Source: Ruminococcaceae bacterium UBA3323
GTDB taxonomy: Bacteria > Bacillota > Clostridia > Oscillospirales > Acutalibacteraceae
DNA: 14,843 nucleotides
Direction of reading: 5' to 3'
Assembly: GCA_002361935.1 (NCBI GenBank)
Contig: DESD01000012.1
Span: 1 to 14,843 of the forward strand
Of this stretch, positions 7,734 through 14,725 are shown one piece after another (the first letter of the stretch is position 1; each line of letters begins with the position of its first letter). The translations under genes and the position numbers were made by a program. The notes under the pieces are model-generated. The model searched no databases. It was given only the letters and a program-made list of their open reading frames with translations, and had not been told where the DNA came from.

Positions 7734-7895
7734 GCGAAACATAAAAACCAAATATTTGGAGAAACTAGGGTATGAGTTTTGATTTGTTAAAAACGCATAC
7801 TCTTATAACTCATACGATGGTTCTCCAATGTATCTGTTTTTATGTTTCGCAGCAGGGAGTTGCGTTTTTGGCGCAGCTTCGGCTGCGCATTTTTT
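7734..7895 (+). ncRNA. Putative structured RNA or leader with a long rod-like hairpin
   Basis: A non-coding unit of about 160 bases with its own promoter and terminator. GCGAAACATAAAAAC (7734-7748) pairs perfectly with 7836-7850. After a 7x7 internal loop, TTGGAGAA (7756-7763) pairs with TTCTCCAA (7821-7828). After a 6x5 loop, GTATGAGTT (7770-7778) pairs with AACTCATAC (7807-7815), leaving a 28-base apical loop. An alternative pairing of GGGTATG (7768-7774) with CATACTC (7796-7802) competes with the upper stem. It could be a free small RNA or an attenuating leader of the HTH gene, whose ribosome binding site starts six bases past the terminator. The topology recalls 6S RNA, but I recognise no conserved sequence. 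The pairing is seen in sequence; function is inferred. Confidence 0.5.
7871..7895 (+). terminator. GC-rich UUCG-loop terminator before the HTH gene
   Basis: GCGCAGC, loop TTCG, GCTGCGC (7871-7888), then A and six T residues. No promoter is visible between it and the ribosome binding site at 7901, so the HTH gene seems to depend on readthrough. CGCAGC also occurs upstream at 7848-7853 and could compete for the right arm of this hairpin. Confidence 0.85.
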
Positions 7896-7912
7896 ATTTT
7901 GAGGAGAAAACG

Positions 7913-8212
7913 ATGACCGTACTTACTTTAATAGGAGAAAAAATGGCTTATTGCAGAGCTTTGCTTGGCTTTTCCAAAAAAGAAATGGCAAAGCTGTTAT
8001 CCGTTGCACCAGGCACGCTTGCTAAATATGAAAAGGGCATATCTTTGCCGTCCTTACTGGCTTTGTATGAGTTTTCATTAATAATGGATATACCTATGGA
8101 TGCTTTTGTTTCCGATGATTTTTCCCTGGATGAATTTAAAAAGATGAGCACAAAAACCACATTCGAAATGTTTATCGAATTGTATAACGATATCGTTAAA
8201 GGAATTTTCTAA
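7913..8212 (+). CDS. Small Xre-family helix-turn-helix regulator
   Basis: A 99-residue cytoplasmic protein. Residues about 6-60 fit the Cro/C1 (Xre) DNA-binding fold: LIGEKMAYCRALLGFSKKEM leads into AKLLSVAPGTLAKYEKG, with the SKKEMAKLL and APGTLAKYE helices forming the HTH. Residues 61-99 are a short acidic and amphipathic tail ending in FIELYNDIVKGIF, possibly for dimerisation. The start at 7913 is supported by GAGGAG six bases upstream. An in-frame ATG at 7943 also has AGGAG, but would remove the first helix. The frame open to 7772 crosses the hairpin and terminator and is rejected. It lies behind a promoter, structured RNA and terminator, suggesting attenuated or autoregulated expression. 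A paralogue with a nearly identical C-terminus ends at 14756. Target genes are unknown. Confidence 0.85.
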   Translation: MTVLTLIGEKMAYCRALLGFSKKEMAKLLSVAPGTLAKYEKGISLPSLLALYEFSLIMDIPMDAFVSDDFSLDEFKKMSTKTTFEMFIELYNDIVKGIF

Positions 8213-8215
8213 ACA

Positions 8216-8253
8216 AAAAAGCGTCGGCAGGGTGTCCTTTACCAACGCTTTTT
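8216..8253. terminator. Bidirectional terminator between the HTH and C39 peptidase genes
   Basis: AAAAAGCGT (8216-8224) pairs with ACGCTTTTT (8245-8253). The stem extends inward past one mismatch by GG/CC pairs, with a further AGG/CCT inside. The A-tract on one side and the T-tract on the other allow it to act on both strands, fitting the two converging genes whose stops lie at 8212 and 8259. Confidence 0.8.
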
Positions 8254-8258
8254 ATTAT

Positions 8259-9074
8259 CTAAACATTTAAATTACGAATTGCCCATAAATTTTTTATTTG
8301 GTCTTTAATGCCTTCATATGTCCATTCTTTTTCGGAATTTTTAATGCTGTTTGGGTCATTAACCCTTATCCTGCCGTTTTCATATCCGACTAAAACAATA
8401 AAATGACCTGTTGTTGTAAAATCTCCGGGTCCCATGGAATAGATAATCGGGTTTCCGACCTCCAGATTTTTTATAATTCTGTTTTCATCAAGCGGAAGCT
8501 CCGTAACATCAAGCCCAAGCTTTTTGCCGCCCTCACTTATCAGCGCCCATGAAGAGCCCTTTTCCGTAATTCCGTTTAAGGCATATCCGTTTTTCTTTGC
8601 AAATTCAATGATTTTATCAGGAGCCATATTTTCATCCTTCGTCAGATAATATGCCGCCATGGAAAGGCAAACCGGGCCGCAGCCTGTTAATCCTGCAACA
8701 TCGCCGCTGTATTTTATGTATCCCCATCGCTTGTCCCATTGCATAAAAAGCGGAACGGTTTTGCTGTTTTTATATTCATTCAAATTGATTTTGTGATCCT
8801 GTTTGTGTTCTTCTGGGTACGAAAGCACAAAATCCTCTGTTTCACTGTTTCTGCTTAACAGTGCAATCAGATTTTCCGGATATTCACTGTAATCAATCCC
8901 ATGCTTTTCGGCATAGTTCTTAACCGTTTGCTGTGCAGTTTGAGATGTGAAATTTCCGTGATTTGAATTTACAGAGCTCAGAAATATGAAAATTGCGGCG
9001 CAGGCTGCAATCATTCCGATAATCAGAAACAAGGCCGGCCAAGCGGATTTCTTTCTTTTTCTTCTTTTTGTCAT
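8259..9074 (-). CDS. Membrane-anchored C39-like cysteine peptidase
   Basis: A 271-residue protein. MTKRRKRKKS is a positive N-terminus followed by one membrane helix (about 12-33, no obvious lipobox), so the rest should face outward. Residues about 50-100 are a charged linker. The peptidase C39-like domain starts at VPLFMQWDKRWG (107-118), with Gln112 as possible oxyanion residue, and includes GLTGCGPVCLSM (probable catalytic Cys132), TGHFIVLVGY (His224) and RVNDPNS (Asp240). Such proteins are papain-like; some C39 relatives process bacteriocin leaders, but no transporter or peptide gene is adjacent, so the substrate is unknown. The start at 9074 is chosen because GAGG lies eight bases upstream; the frame open to 9107 would begin in a hairpin. 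It lies 100 bases downstream of nrdG on the same strand with no convincing promoter between, so it may be partly co-transcribed with nrdDG. Confidence 0.8.
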   Translation of the reverse strand: MTKRRKRKKSAWPALFLIIGMIAACAAIFIFLSSVNSNHGNFTSQTAQQTVKNYAEKHGIDYSEYPENLIALLSRNSETEDFVLSYPEEHKQDHKINLNEYKNSKTVPLFMQWDKRWGYIKYSGDVAGLTGCGPVCLSMAAYYLTKDENMAPDKIIEFAKKNGYALNGITEKGSSWALISEGGKKLGLDVTELPLDENRIIKNLEVGNPIIYSMGPGDFTTTGHFIVLVGYENGRIRVNDPNSIKNSEKEWTYEGIKDQIKNLWAIRNLNV

Positions 9075-9094
9075 TTTTCTTTCCTCTTCTCTAA

Positions 9095-9133
9095 TAAAAT
9101 TAAGCACATAGATTTTCTATGTGCTTAATTTTA
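9095..9133 (-). terminator. Perfect 18-bp AT-rich hairpin between nrdG and the C39 gene
   Basis: TAAAATTAAGCACATAGA (9095-9112) is the exact reverse complement of 9116-9133, with a three-base loop. It starts 41 bases past the nrdG stop and ends eight bases before the GAGG of the C39 gene. Only four T residues and then ATTAG follow on the minus strand, so it may be a weak terminator or an mRNA-end stabiliser or processing element. The hairpin is certain; its role is inferred. Confidence 0.6.
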
Positions 9134-9173
9134 ATGCTTTATATATGAAATTTGCTAAAGAAAAAATAAAGAT

Positions 9174-9698
9174 TTAATTAAGATACAAAATAATTTTCTT
9201 TTCTTTCAGAGTTTTCTGAACATCAATTACTCTTTGGTTTTCCGAACCGCGGAATTTAAGCATGATATTCTTTTTCTCCTTTTCAAATCTTCCGTCTACA
9301 AGAATATCCAATTCCTTTAAAAGTGAAATGGAAATGTCCGTTTTTGCACGGGAGGGGATTTCCCCCGTAATTTCTTCTATGGTAAAACCGCTGTAGCACC
9401 AGATTGTTTTGCCCGGATATCGTTTTTTGAAATCACGTGCAAGCTTTAAGAGTGTTTCCTGATTTTCCGGTTCAAAAGGCTCTCCGCCAAGAATGGAAAG
9501 GCCGGCAATCCATGGATAATCAACAGAAGCAAGAATTTTTTTCGCTGTTTCTTCTGTAAACGGCTTTCCGTATTTAAAATCCCATGCCATGGAATTGAAG
9601 CAATCGGGGCAGCAGTGGCGGCAGCCCGATACAAAAAGAGAGGTGCGGACGCCCTCTCCGTTTGCAATATCATTTGTTTTTATTTCTGCAACATTCAT
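9174..9698 (-). CDS. nrdG: Anaerobic ribonucleotide reductase activating protein (radical SAM)
   Basis: A 174-residue activase that uses a 4Fe-4S cluster and S-adenosylmethionine to install the glycyl radical on NrdD. Visible: the cluster motif C-x3-C-x2-C at Cys26, Cys30 and Cys33 (SGCRHCCPDCFN), with an extra Cys29, and the preceding DIANGEGVRTSLFVSGC, typical of NrdG. SILGGEPF (about 99-106, the radical SAM GGE motif) and the WCYSGFTIEEI segment follow. Length is normal for this short radical SAM subclass. It starts one base after the nrdD stop codon, so translation is probably coupled and the two are one operon. It is specific to NrdD by family and context; activation of PflB normally needs a separate PflA, not seen in this window. 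Confidence 0.95.
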   Translation of the reverse strand: MNVAEIKTNDIANGEGVRTSLFVSGCRHCCPDCFNSMAWDFKYGKPFTEETAKKILASVDYPWIAGLSILGGEPFEPENQETLLKLARDFKKRYPGKTIWCYSGFTIEEITGEIPSRAKTDISISLLKELDILVDGRFEKEKKNIMLKFRGSENQRVIDVQKTLKEKKIILYLN

Positions 9699-9699
9699 A

Positions 9700-11877
9700 T
9701 TATAAATGCAACACTCTTTCTTTTATTTCCTGTGTTCTGCCCTGATTCCAGAACTGTGTTCCGATATAACCGCAGGTACGGCGGGCAACATTCATCTTGT
9801 CCTGATCCTCATTGCCGCAGTTCGGGCATCTCCAAACAAGCTTGCCCTCGCCGTTATCAACAACCTGGATTTCGCCGTTGTAGCCGCAGCACTGGCAATA
9901 GTCGCTCTTTGTATTAAGCTCGGCATACATAATATGGTCGTAAATATACTGCATAACACTTAACACAGCAGGAATATTATCCTGCATATTCGGAACCTCT
10001 ACGTAGCTGATTGCACCGCCCGGGGAAAGCTTCTGGAATTCAGCCTCAAAGGAAAGCTTTTTGAATGCGTCAATCTCTTCGGTAACGTGAACATGATAGC
10101 TATTTGTAATATAGTTTTTATCCGTAACACCCGGAATTTTTCCAAAGCGCTTCTGAAGGCATTTAGAGAATTTATATGTAGTTGATTCAAGCGGTGTGCC
10201 GTAAACGGAGAAATCAATGTTTTCCTGCTTTTTCCATGTCTGGCAGGCATCATTCATTTTCTGCATAACGGAAAGGGCAAAGTCCTTTGCTTCGTCATCC
10301 GTATGGCTTTTACCGGTCATATATTTAACACATTCGTAAAGACCTGCATATCCAAGGGAAATGGTTGAATAGCCTCCGAAAAGAAGCTTATCAATGGTTT
10401 CGCCCTTTTTAAGTCTGGCCAGTGCGCCGTACTGCCAAAGAATCGGAGCAACGTCGCTCGGTGTGCCGAGCAGTCTGTTGTGGCGGCACATCAGTGCACG
10501 ATAGCAAAGGTCAAGTCTTTCATCAAATATATTCCAGAATTTTGTCATATCTCCGCCCGATGAGCATGCGATATCAACAAGGTTAAGGGTTACAACGCCC
10601 TGATTGAATCTGCCGTAATATTTAGGCTGGTTGGTTTTAGGGTCAACATAAGGGGTAAGGAAGGAACGGCAGCCCATACAGGTGTAAACATTTGAATTAC
10701 CGTTTTTGTCCACCTTAAGCTCCTTCATTTTCTTTGCCGAAATATAGTCTGGAACCATTCTTTTTGCCGTGCATTCAGCGGCAAGGCAGGTTACATCCCA
10801 ATATTTTGAACCTTCGGTAATGTTGTCTTCGTCAAGAACATAGATAAGCTTAGGGAATGCAGGTGTAATCCAAACACCGCTTTCGTTCTTAACACCCTTA
10901 ATGCGCTGATGCAGAACCTCTTCAATAATAAGCTTAAGGTCATCTCTTGTCTGACCCTCCGGAACCTCATCAAGATACATAAATACTGTAACAAACGGGG
11001 CCTGTCCGTTTGTGGTCATCAGCGTAATTACCTGATACTGAATCATCTGAACACCGCGGTTAATCTCATCTCTTACACGGAGCTCCGTGATTTTATTAAC
11101 CTGCTCGTCCGTTGGCTCAATACCGGCAGCCTCGAATTCGGCGCGAACATCCTTTTTGAACTTGTTGCGGCTTAAATCAACGAATGGTGCAAGATGGGAG
11201 AGACTGATGCTCTGACCGCCGTATTGGCTTGAAGCAATCTGAGCAATAATCTGCGTTGCTATGTTGCAGGCTGTTGAAAAGCTGTGCGGCTTTTCTATCA
11301 TGGTTCCGCTGATAACGGTTCCGTTCTGAAGCATATCCTCAAGATTAACAAGATCGCAGTTGTGCATATGCTGTGCAAAATAGTCTGCATCATGGAAATG
11401 AATAATTCCGTTTTCATGTGCTTCAACAATATCGGGAGGTAAAAGAATACGCTTTGTAAGGTCCTTGGAAACCTCACCTGCCATATAATCTCTCTGAACG
11501 CTGTTTACAGTTGGGTTTTTATTTGAATTTTCCTGTTTAACCTCTTCGTTGTTGCATTCAATCAAAGATAAAATCTGATTATCGGTTGTGTTTGCTTTTC
11601 TGATAAGTGTTCTGTTGTAACGATATTTAACATATCTTCTTGCAACCTCAAAAGCACCCTGTGCCATAATTTGGTTTTCAACGATATCCTGAATTTCTTC
11701 AACGGAAAGCGCTCTGTTTGCTTTCTGGATTTTGAATTCAACATATTCCGCAATGTCTTTAATCTGAGAAGCAGAAAGCTCTTCCTTTTCGCAGGCTGCA
11801 TTTGCCTTTGTTACGGCTAAAGCGATTTTATTTAAGTCAAAATCTACTTCTGAACCATTTCTTTTGATGATTTTCAT
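9700..11877 (-). CDS. nrdD: Anaerobic (class III) ribonucleoside-triphosphate reductase
   Basis: A 725-residue glycyl-radical enzyme reducing ribonucleoside triphosphates to dNTPs under anoxia, with formate as reductant in the well-studied members. Domains: ATP-cone allosteric domain at about 1-95 (MKIIKRNGSEVDFDLNKIAL); ten-stranded barrel body with FHDADYFAQHMHNCDL (Cys174 a candidate active-site thiol) and GTPSDVAPILWQYGA; and a C-terminal radical domain. There Cys661 and Cys664 plus Cys684 and Cys687 make a zinc site, and RRTCGYIG carries the radical Gly703 next to Cys702. Extra Cys663 gives a CQCC motif. The ATG at 11877 has only a modest TGGGG about ten bases upstream. nrdG follows by one base. 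A strong promoter at 11993-12021 gives a leader of about 110 bases, with NrdR-like boxes and an inverted repeat nearby. Confidence 0.97.
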   Translation of the reverse strand: MKIIKRNGSEVDFDLNKIALAVTKANAACEKEELSASQIKDIAEYVEFKIQKANRALSVEEIQDIVENQIMAQGAFEVARRYVKYRYNRTLIRKANTTDNQILSLIECNNEEVKQENSNKNPTVNSVQRDYMAGEVSKDLTKRILLPPDIVEAHENGIIHFHDADYFAQHMHNCDLVNLEDMLQNGTVISGTMIEKPHSFSTACNIATQIIAQIASSQYGGQSISLSHLAPFVDLSRNKFKKDVRAEFEAAGIEPTDEQVNKITELRVRDEINRGVQMIQYQVITLMTTNGQAPFVTVFMYLDEVPEGQTRDDLKLIIEEVLHQRIKGVKNESGVWITPAFPKLIYVLDEDNITEGSKYWDVTCLAAECTAKRMVPDYISAKKMKELKVDKNGNSNVYTCMGCRSFLTPYVDPKTNQPKYYGRFNQGVVTLNLVDIACSSGGDMTKFWNIFDERLDLCYRALMCRHNRLLGTPSDVAPILWQYGALARLKKGETIDKLLFGGYSTISLGYAGLYECVKYMTGKSHTDDEAKDFALSVMQKMNDACQTWKKQENIDFSVYGTPLESTTYKFSKCLQKRFGKIPGVTDKNYITNSYHVHVTEEIDAFKKLSFEAEFQKLSPGGAISYVEVPNMQDNIPAVLSVMQYIYDHIMYAELNTKSDYCQCCGYNGEIQVVDNGEGKLVWRCPNCGNEDQDKMNVARRTCGYIGTQFWNQGRTQEIKERVLHL

Positions 11878-11953
11878 AATTCTTATACCCCATATTCCAT
11901 ACTATTTTATATAACATACAAACGATTTCACACATTTTGCCTGATTGCTTAGT

Positions 11954-11971
11954 TGTTACAAAATGGTAACA
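11954..11971. promoter_or_regulatory. 18-bp palindromic operator candidate in the nrdD leader
   Basis: TGTTAC (11954-11959) and GTAACA (11966-11971) are perfect inverted repeats separated by six bases. The site lies at about +16 to +33 of the predicted nrdD transcript, where a bound repressor could block elongation. The geometry (six-base arms, N6) fits CRP/FNR-family sites in general. It does not fit Rex half-site spacing. The cognate protein is unknown. Confidence 0.4.
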
Positions 11972-11992
11972 TGCGTTGTGTGGTGCTTTATC

Positions 11993-12021
11993 ATCATAAC
12001 AAAACATAGCGCCGATGTCAA
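11993..12021 (-). promoter_or_regulatory. Main sigma-A-type promoter of nrdDG
   Basis: On the minus strand, a perfect TTGACA (12021-12016), a 17-base spacer and TATGAT (11998-11993). Transcription would start near 11986. A NrdR-like box is centred about 60 bases upstream of that start. Confidence 0.75.
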
Positions 12022-12038
12022 TAACTTTTTCGAAAAAA

Positions 12039-12095
12039 ATACCATATATTGTGCTGATTTTTTAAAAATTCAAAAAAATTAACGATATGTAGATT
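12039..12095. promoter_or_regulatory. Two NrdR-box-like sites upstream of the nrdD promoter
   Basis: ATACCATATATTGTGC (12039-12054) matches the NrdR-box pattern acaCwATATwTwGtgt with one core mismatch. TAACGATATGTAGATT (12080-12095) matches with two core mismatches. Their cores are 41 bases apart, about four helical turns. NrdR is the usual repressor of ribonucleotide reductase genes, which fits the position just upstream of the nrdD -35 element. The consensus is recalled, not searched. Confidence 0.45.
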
Positions 12096-12166
12096 TTGCT
12101 TGTAGGGATTCATTTGCTGGTTTTTTGGCTTGAAATCAGCAAAAAACATAGAAATCTGCAAAATTT
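12091..12166. other. Nested imperfect inverted repeats in the nrdD-pflB intergenic region
   Basis: AGATTTTGC (12091-12099) pairs with GCAAAATTT (12158-12166) with one mismatch. Inside it, TTTGCTG (12113-12119) pairs with CAGCAAA (12137-12143), or alternatively GTTTTTTG (12120-12127) with CAAAAAAC (12140-12147). The two inner hairpins exclude each other. No coding potential is evident. It could be an operator cluster, a transcript end or just AT-rich sequence. Confidence 0.35.
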
Positions 12167-12177
12167 ATGCATAATTA

Positions 12178-12232
12178 TTACAAAAGTGTAAATACAGAGT
12201 GTATAATACATGCCGGGCGGTTAAAACAACAA
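12178..12232. promoter_or_regulatory. Possible back-to-back secondary promoters
   Basis: Plus strand: TTACAA (12178-12183), 18 bases, TATAAT (12202-12207), which would give pflB a leader of about 267 bases. Minus strand: TTGTTG (12232-12227), 18 bases, TATTAT (12208-12203), a possible second nrdD promoter whose -35 overlaps a NrdR-like box. Because the two -10 elements overlap, at most one can be active at a time. Both are weaker than the nearer promoters. Confidence 0.3.
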
Positions 12233-12273
12233 TATATTACATATATAGAAAATATACCCACTATATATTGCGG
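12227..12273. promoter_or_regulatory. Tandem NrdR-box-like pair with 31-bp spacing
   Basis: CAACAATATATTACAT (12227-12242) and CCACTATATATTGCGG (12258-12273). The second has a perfect CwATATATwG core; the first differs at one core base. The cores are exactly 31 bases apart (three helical turns), the spacing known for cooperative NrdR box pairs. They sit between nrdD and pflB, closer to pflB, so they could act on a distal nrdD promoter, on pflB, or on both. Confidence 0.45.
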
Positions 12274-12353
12274 TTAGGCAAAAATAACCTTAACTTTGTG
12301 CAAATTAACTATAAATATTTCAAAATCGCTTCTAATTTCCAAATAAATATCAA

Positions 12354-12382
12354 TTGCAATATGATTACAAGTTTGTTATGAT
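12354..12382 (+). promoter_or_regulatory. Proximal sigma-A-type promoter of pflB
   Basis: TTGCAA (12354-12359), a 17-base spacer and TATGAT (12377-12382). Transcription would start near 12389, giving a leader of about 90 bases. In that leader ATTGTAA (12400-12406) and TTACAAT (12429-12435) form an inverted repeat. Confidence 0.6.
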
Positions 12383-12480
12383 AATAGCGTGATGAATAGA
12401 TTGTAATGATTATTATGTTGTTGCAATGTTACAATATTATCTTAAATTGTGGGAAAGCTAAGATTAAGGAGGATAAAATT

Positions 12481-14712
12481 ATGAATAATGCTTGGAGAGG
12501 ATTTAAAACAGGCGAATGGTGCAATGGTATCAATGTTCGTGATTTTATAAATAAAAACTATACTGCTTATGACGGAGATGCTTCGTTTCTTGAGGCGCCG
12601 ACCGAAAGAACGGAAAGAGTAAGCAAAAGGCTGAATGAGCTGCTTATTGCCGAAAATGAAAAGGGCGGCGTATTGGATGTTGATACAAGCAAGGTGCTTA
12701 CAATTCTTTCTCATAAGCCCGGCTATGTTATTCAGGAAGATGATATTATCGTTGGTCTTCAGACGGATGAGCCTTTAAAAAGAGGTGTTTCTCCGTTTGC
12801 CGGTTACAGAAATGCTGTTCAGGCGTGTGAAGCTTACGGCTATGAAATGTCCGATAAAATAAAGGATGAATTCACTTACAGAACCACTCATAACACGGGT
12901 GTTTTCCGTGCATATACAGATACAATGAAAAAGGCACGTCATGCAGGTATTTTAACAGGACTTCCGGATGCTTATGCAAGGGGAAGAATTATCGGTGATT
13001 ACCGCAGAATTGCACTTTATGGCATGGATTATCTGATTGAGCAGAAAAAGCTTGATAAGAAAAAGCTTGGCGAAAAGGATGTTATTGATGAAGAAACCGT
13101 TCATCTTATGGAGGATCTTGCAAAGCAGCTTGAATTTATGAATCAGCTTAAAATTATGGCACTTGATCACGGCTTTGACATTTCCGCCCCTGCCGAAAAT
13201 GCAAGGGAAGCTATTCAGTGGCTTTATTTCGGTTATCTTGGTGCAATCAAGGAGCAGAACGGTGCTGCAAACTCAATCGGCAGAATTGCCGAATTTATTG
13301 ACTGCTACATTGAAAGGGATTTTGCAGAGGGTACGCTTGATGAAAAGGGCGCACAGGAGCTTATTGATGATCTTGTTGTTAAGCTTCGTCTTGTCCGCCA
13401 TCTTCGCACACCTGAATATAATGACCTTTTTGCAGGTGATCCTGTGTGGGTAACCTGCTCGCTCGGCGGCGTTACAAACGAAGGAAAGCATATGGTTTCA
13501 AAAACCTCTTTCCGTGTCCTTCAGACGCTTTATAATCTTGGTTCAAGCGCAGAGCCGAATATTACGGTTTTATGGAGTCAAAAGCTTCCGCAGGGCTTCA
13601 AAAATTTCTGTGCACAAGTTTCTATTGATACGGATTCCATTCAGTATGAAAATGATGATGTAATGAGAAGGGATTACGGCGATGATTATGCCATTGCATG
13701 CTGCGTATCTGCTATGAAAGAGGGCAAGCAGATGCAGTTCTTCGGTGCTCGCTGCAATCTTGCAAAGGTTCTGCTTATGGCGCTTAACGGCGGTAGAGAT
13801 GAGGTTCACGGAGATCAGATTGCGCCTGAAAGCGAAGCATTTGATGAAGCAGTGCTTGATTATGATAAGGTGGTTAAGGCTTATAAGGAATATCTTTCAT
13901 GGATGGCCCGCCTTTATGTGAATACAATGAATATTATCCACTATATGCACGATAAGTACGCTTACGAAAGGCTTATGATGAGCCTTCATGATACGGACGT
14001 TGAGCGTCTTATGGCTTTCGGTGTTTCAGGCTTTTCGGTTGCAGTTGATTCCCTTTCCGCAATCAAATATGCAAAGGTTACGCCTGTTAAGGATGAAAGA
14101 GGAATTATTACCGATTTCAGAACAGAGGGTGATTTCCCTAAATACGGCAATGATGATGATCGTGTTGATGATATTGCAAAAGACCTTATCGAATATTTCT
14201 ATAATGAGCTTTGCAAAACACCTGCTTACAGAGGTGCTAAGCATACGCTTTCCATCCTTACAATTACATCAAATGTAATGTACGGCAAGAAAACAGGCGC
14301 TACCCCTGACGGAAGAAAAGCAGGCGAACCTTTTGCACCGGGTGCAAACCCAATGCACGGCAGAGATTCAGAGGGTGCCCTTGCTTCTCTCAACTCAGTT
14401 GCCAAGCTGGATTACGGCTGCTGCCAGGATGGTATTTCCAACACATTTTCCATTACTCCCGATACGCTTGGCTGTGATATGGAAAACAGAATTCAGCATT
14501 TAACAGATATGCTTGACGGCTATTTTGCGCAGGATGCACATCATCTTAATGTAAATGTTCTGAACCGTCAGAAGCTGATTGATGCGATGAATGATCCAAC
14601 GCTTTATCCGTCACTTACAATCCGTGTTTCCGGCTATGCAGTAAACTTTAATAAGCTTACCCGTGAAAAGCAGGAAGAGGTTATCGCAAGAACATTCCAT
14701 ACCTCCATGTAA
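12481..14712 (+). CDS. pflB: Formate acetyltransferase (pyruvate formate-lyase)
   Basis: A 743-residue glycyl-radical enzyme, normal for PFL, that cleaves pyruvate with CoA to acetyl-CoA and formate in anaerobic fermentation. Visible: N-terminal WRGFKTGEW typical of PFL; the adjacent catalytic cysteines Cys407-Cys408 in DYAIACCVSAM, followed by QFFGARCNLAKVLL; and the C-terminal radical loop RVSGYAVNF with Gly718. These assign true PFL rather than a diol dehydratase or other glycyl-radical enzyme. The start at 12481 is fixed by AAGGAGG eight bases upstream; an in-frame ATG at 12406 lacks such a site. It is divergent from nrdDG and shares a 603-base control region. Unlike many species, no pflA activase follows directly: a terminator and a converging HTH gene do. 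Activation must come from a pflA elsewhere. Confidence 0.97.
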   Translation: MNNAWRGFKTGEWCNGINVRDFINKNYTAYDGDASFLEAPTERTERVSKRLNELLIAENEKGGVLDVDTSKVLTILSHKPGYVIQEDDIIVGLQTDEPLKRGVSPFAGYRNAVQACEAYGYEMSDKIKDEFTYRTTHNTGVFRAYTDTMKKARHAGILTGLPDAYARGRIIGDYRRIALYGMDYLIEQKKLDKKKLGEKDVIDEETVHLMEDLAKQLEFMNQLKIMALDHGFDISAPAENAREAIQWLYFGYLGAIKEQNGAANSIGRIAEFIDCYIERDFAEGTLDEKGAQELIDDLVVKLRLVRHLRTPEYNDLFAGDPVWVTCSLGGVTNEGKHMVSKTSFRVLQTLYNLGSSAEPNITVLWSQKLPQGFKNFCAQVSIDTDSIQYENDDVMRRDYGDDYAIACCVSAMKEGKQMQFFGARCNLAKVLLMALNGGRDEVHGDQIAPESEAFDEAVLDYDKVVKAYKEYLSWMARLYVNTMNIIHYMHDKYAYERLMMSLHDTDVERLMAFGVSGFSVAVDSLSAIKYAKVTPVKDERGIITDFRTEGDFPKYGNDDDRVDDIAKDLIEYFYNELCKTPAYRGAKHTLSILTITSNVMYGKKTGATPDGRKAGEPFAPGANPMHGRDSEGALASLNSVAKLDYGCCQDGISNTFSITPDTLGCDMENRIQHLTDMLDGYFAQDAHHLNVNVLNRQKLIDAMNDPTLYPSLTIRVSGYAVNFNKLTREKQEEVIARTFHTSM

Positions 14713-14725
14713 AAAATGAAATGAG

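Noticed and set aside
7728..7856. MITE or other small transposable element
   Set aside because: The inverted repeat could be one, but no target-site duplication is visible at its edges, and its alignment with a promoter and a terminator favours an RNA. Copy number in the genome was not testable.
7734..7895. Confident call of 6S RNA
   Set aside because: Size and rod shape are suggestive, but no conserved 6S sequence could be recognised, so only a general ncRNA/leader call is made.
7772..7912. Longer HTH protein starting at 7772
   Set aside because: The extra 47 codons translate the hairpin and the UUCG terminator and do not resemble an Xre N-terminus. GAGGAG before 7913 marks the real start.
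11951..11972. Rex operator
   Set aside because: TTGTTA and TAACAT half-sites are present, but their spacing is two bases too long for the usual 18-bp Rex site.
12199..12381. 60-codon open frame between nrdD and pflB
   Set aside because: AT-rich, no ribosome binding site, overlaps predicted boxes and promoter elements, and its product is low in complexity.
12406..12480. Longer PflB starting at 12406
   Set aside because: The extension does not look like PFL, and AAGGAGG lies directly before 12481.
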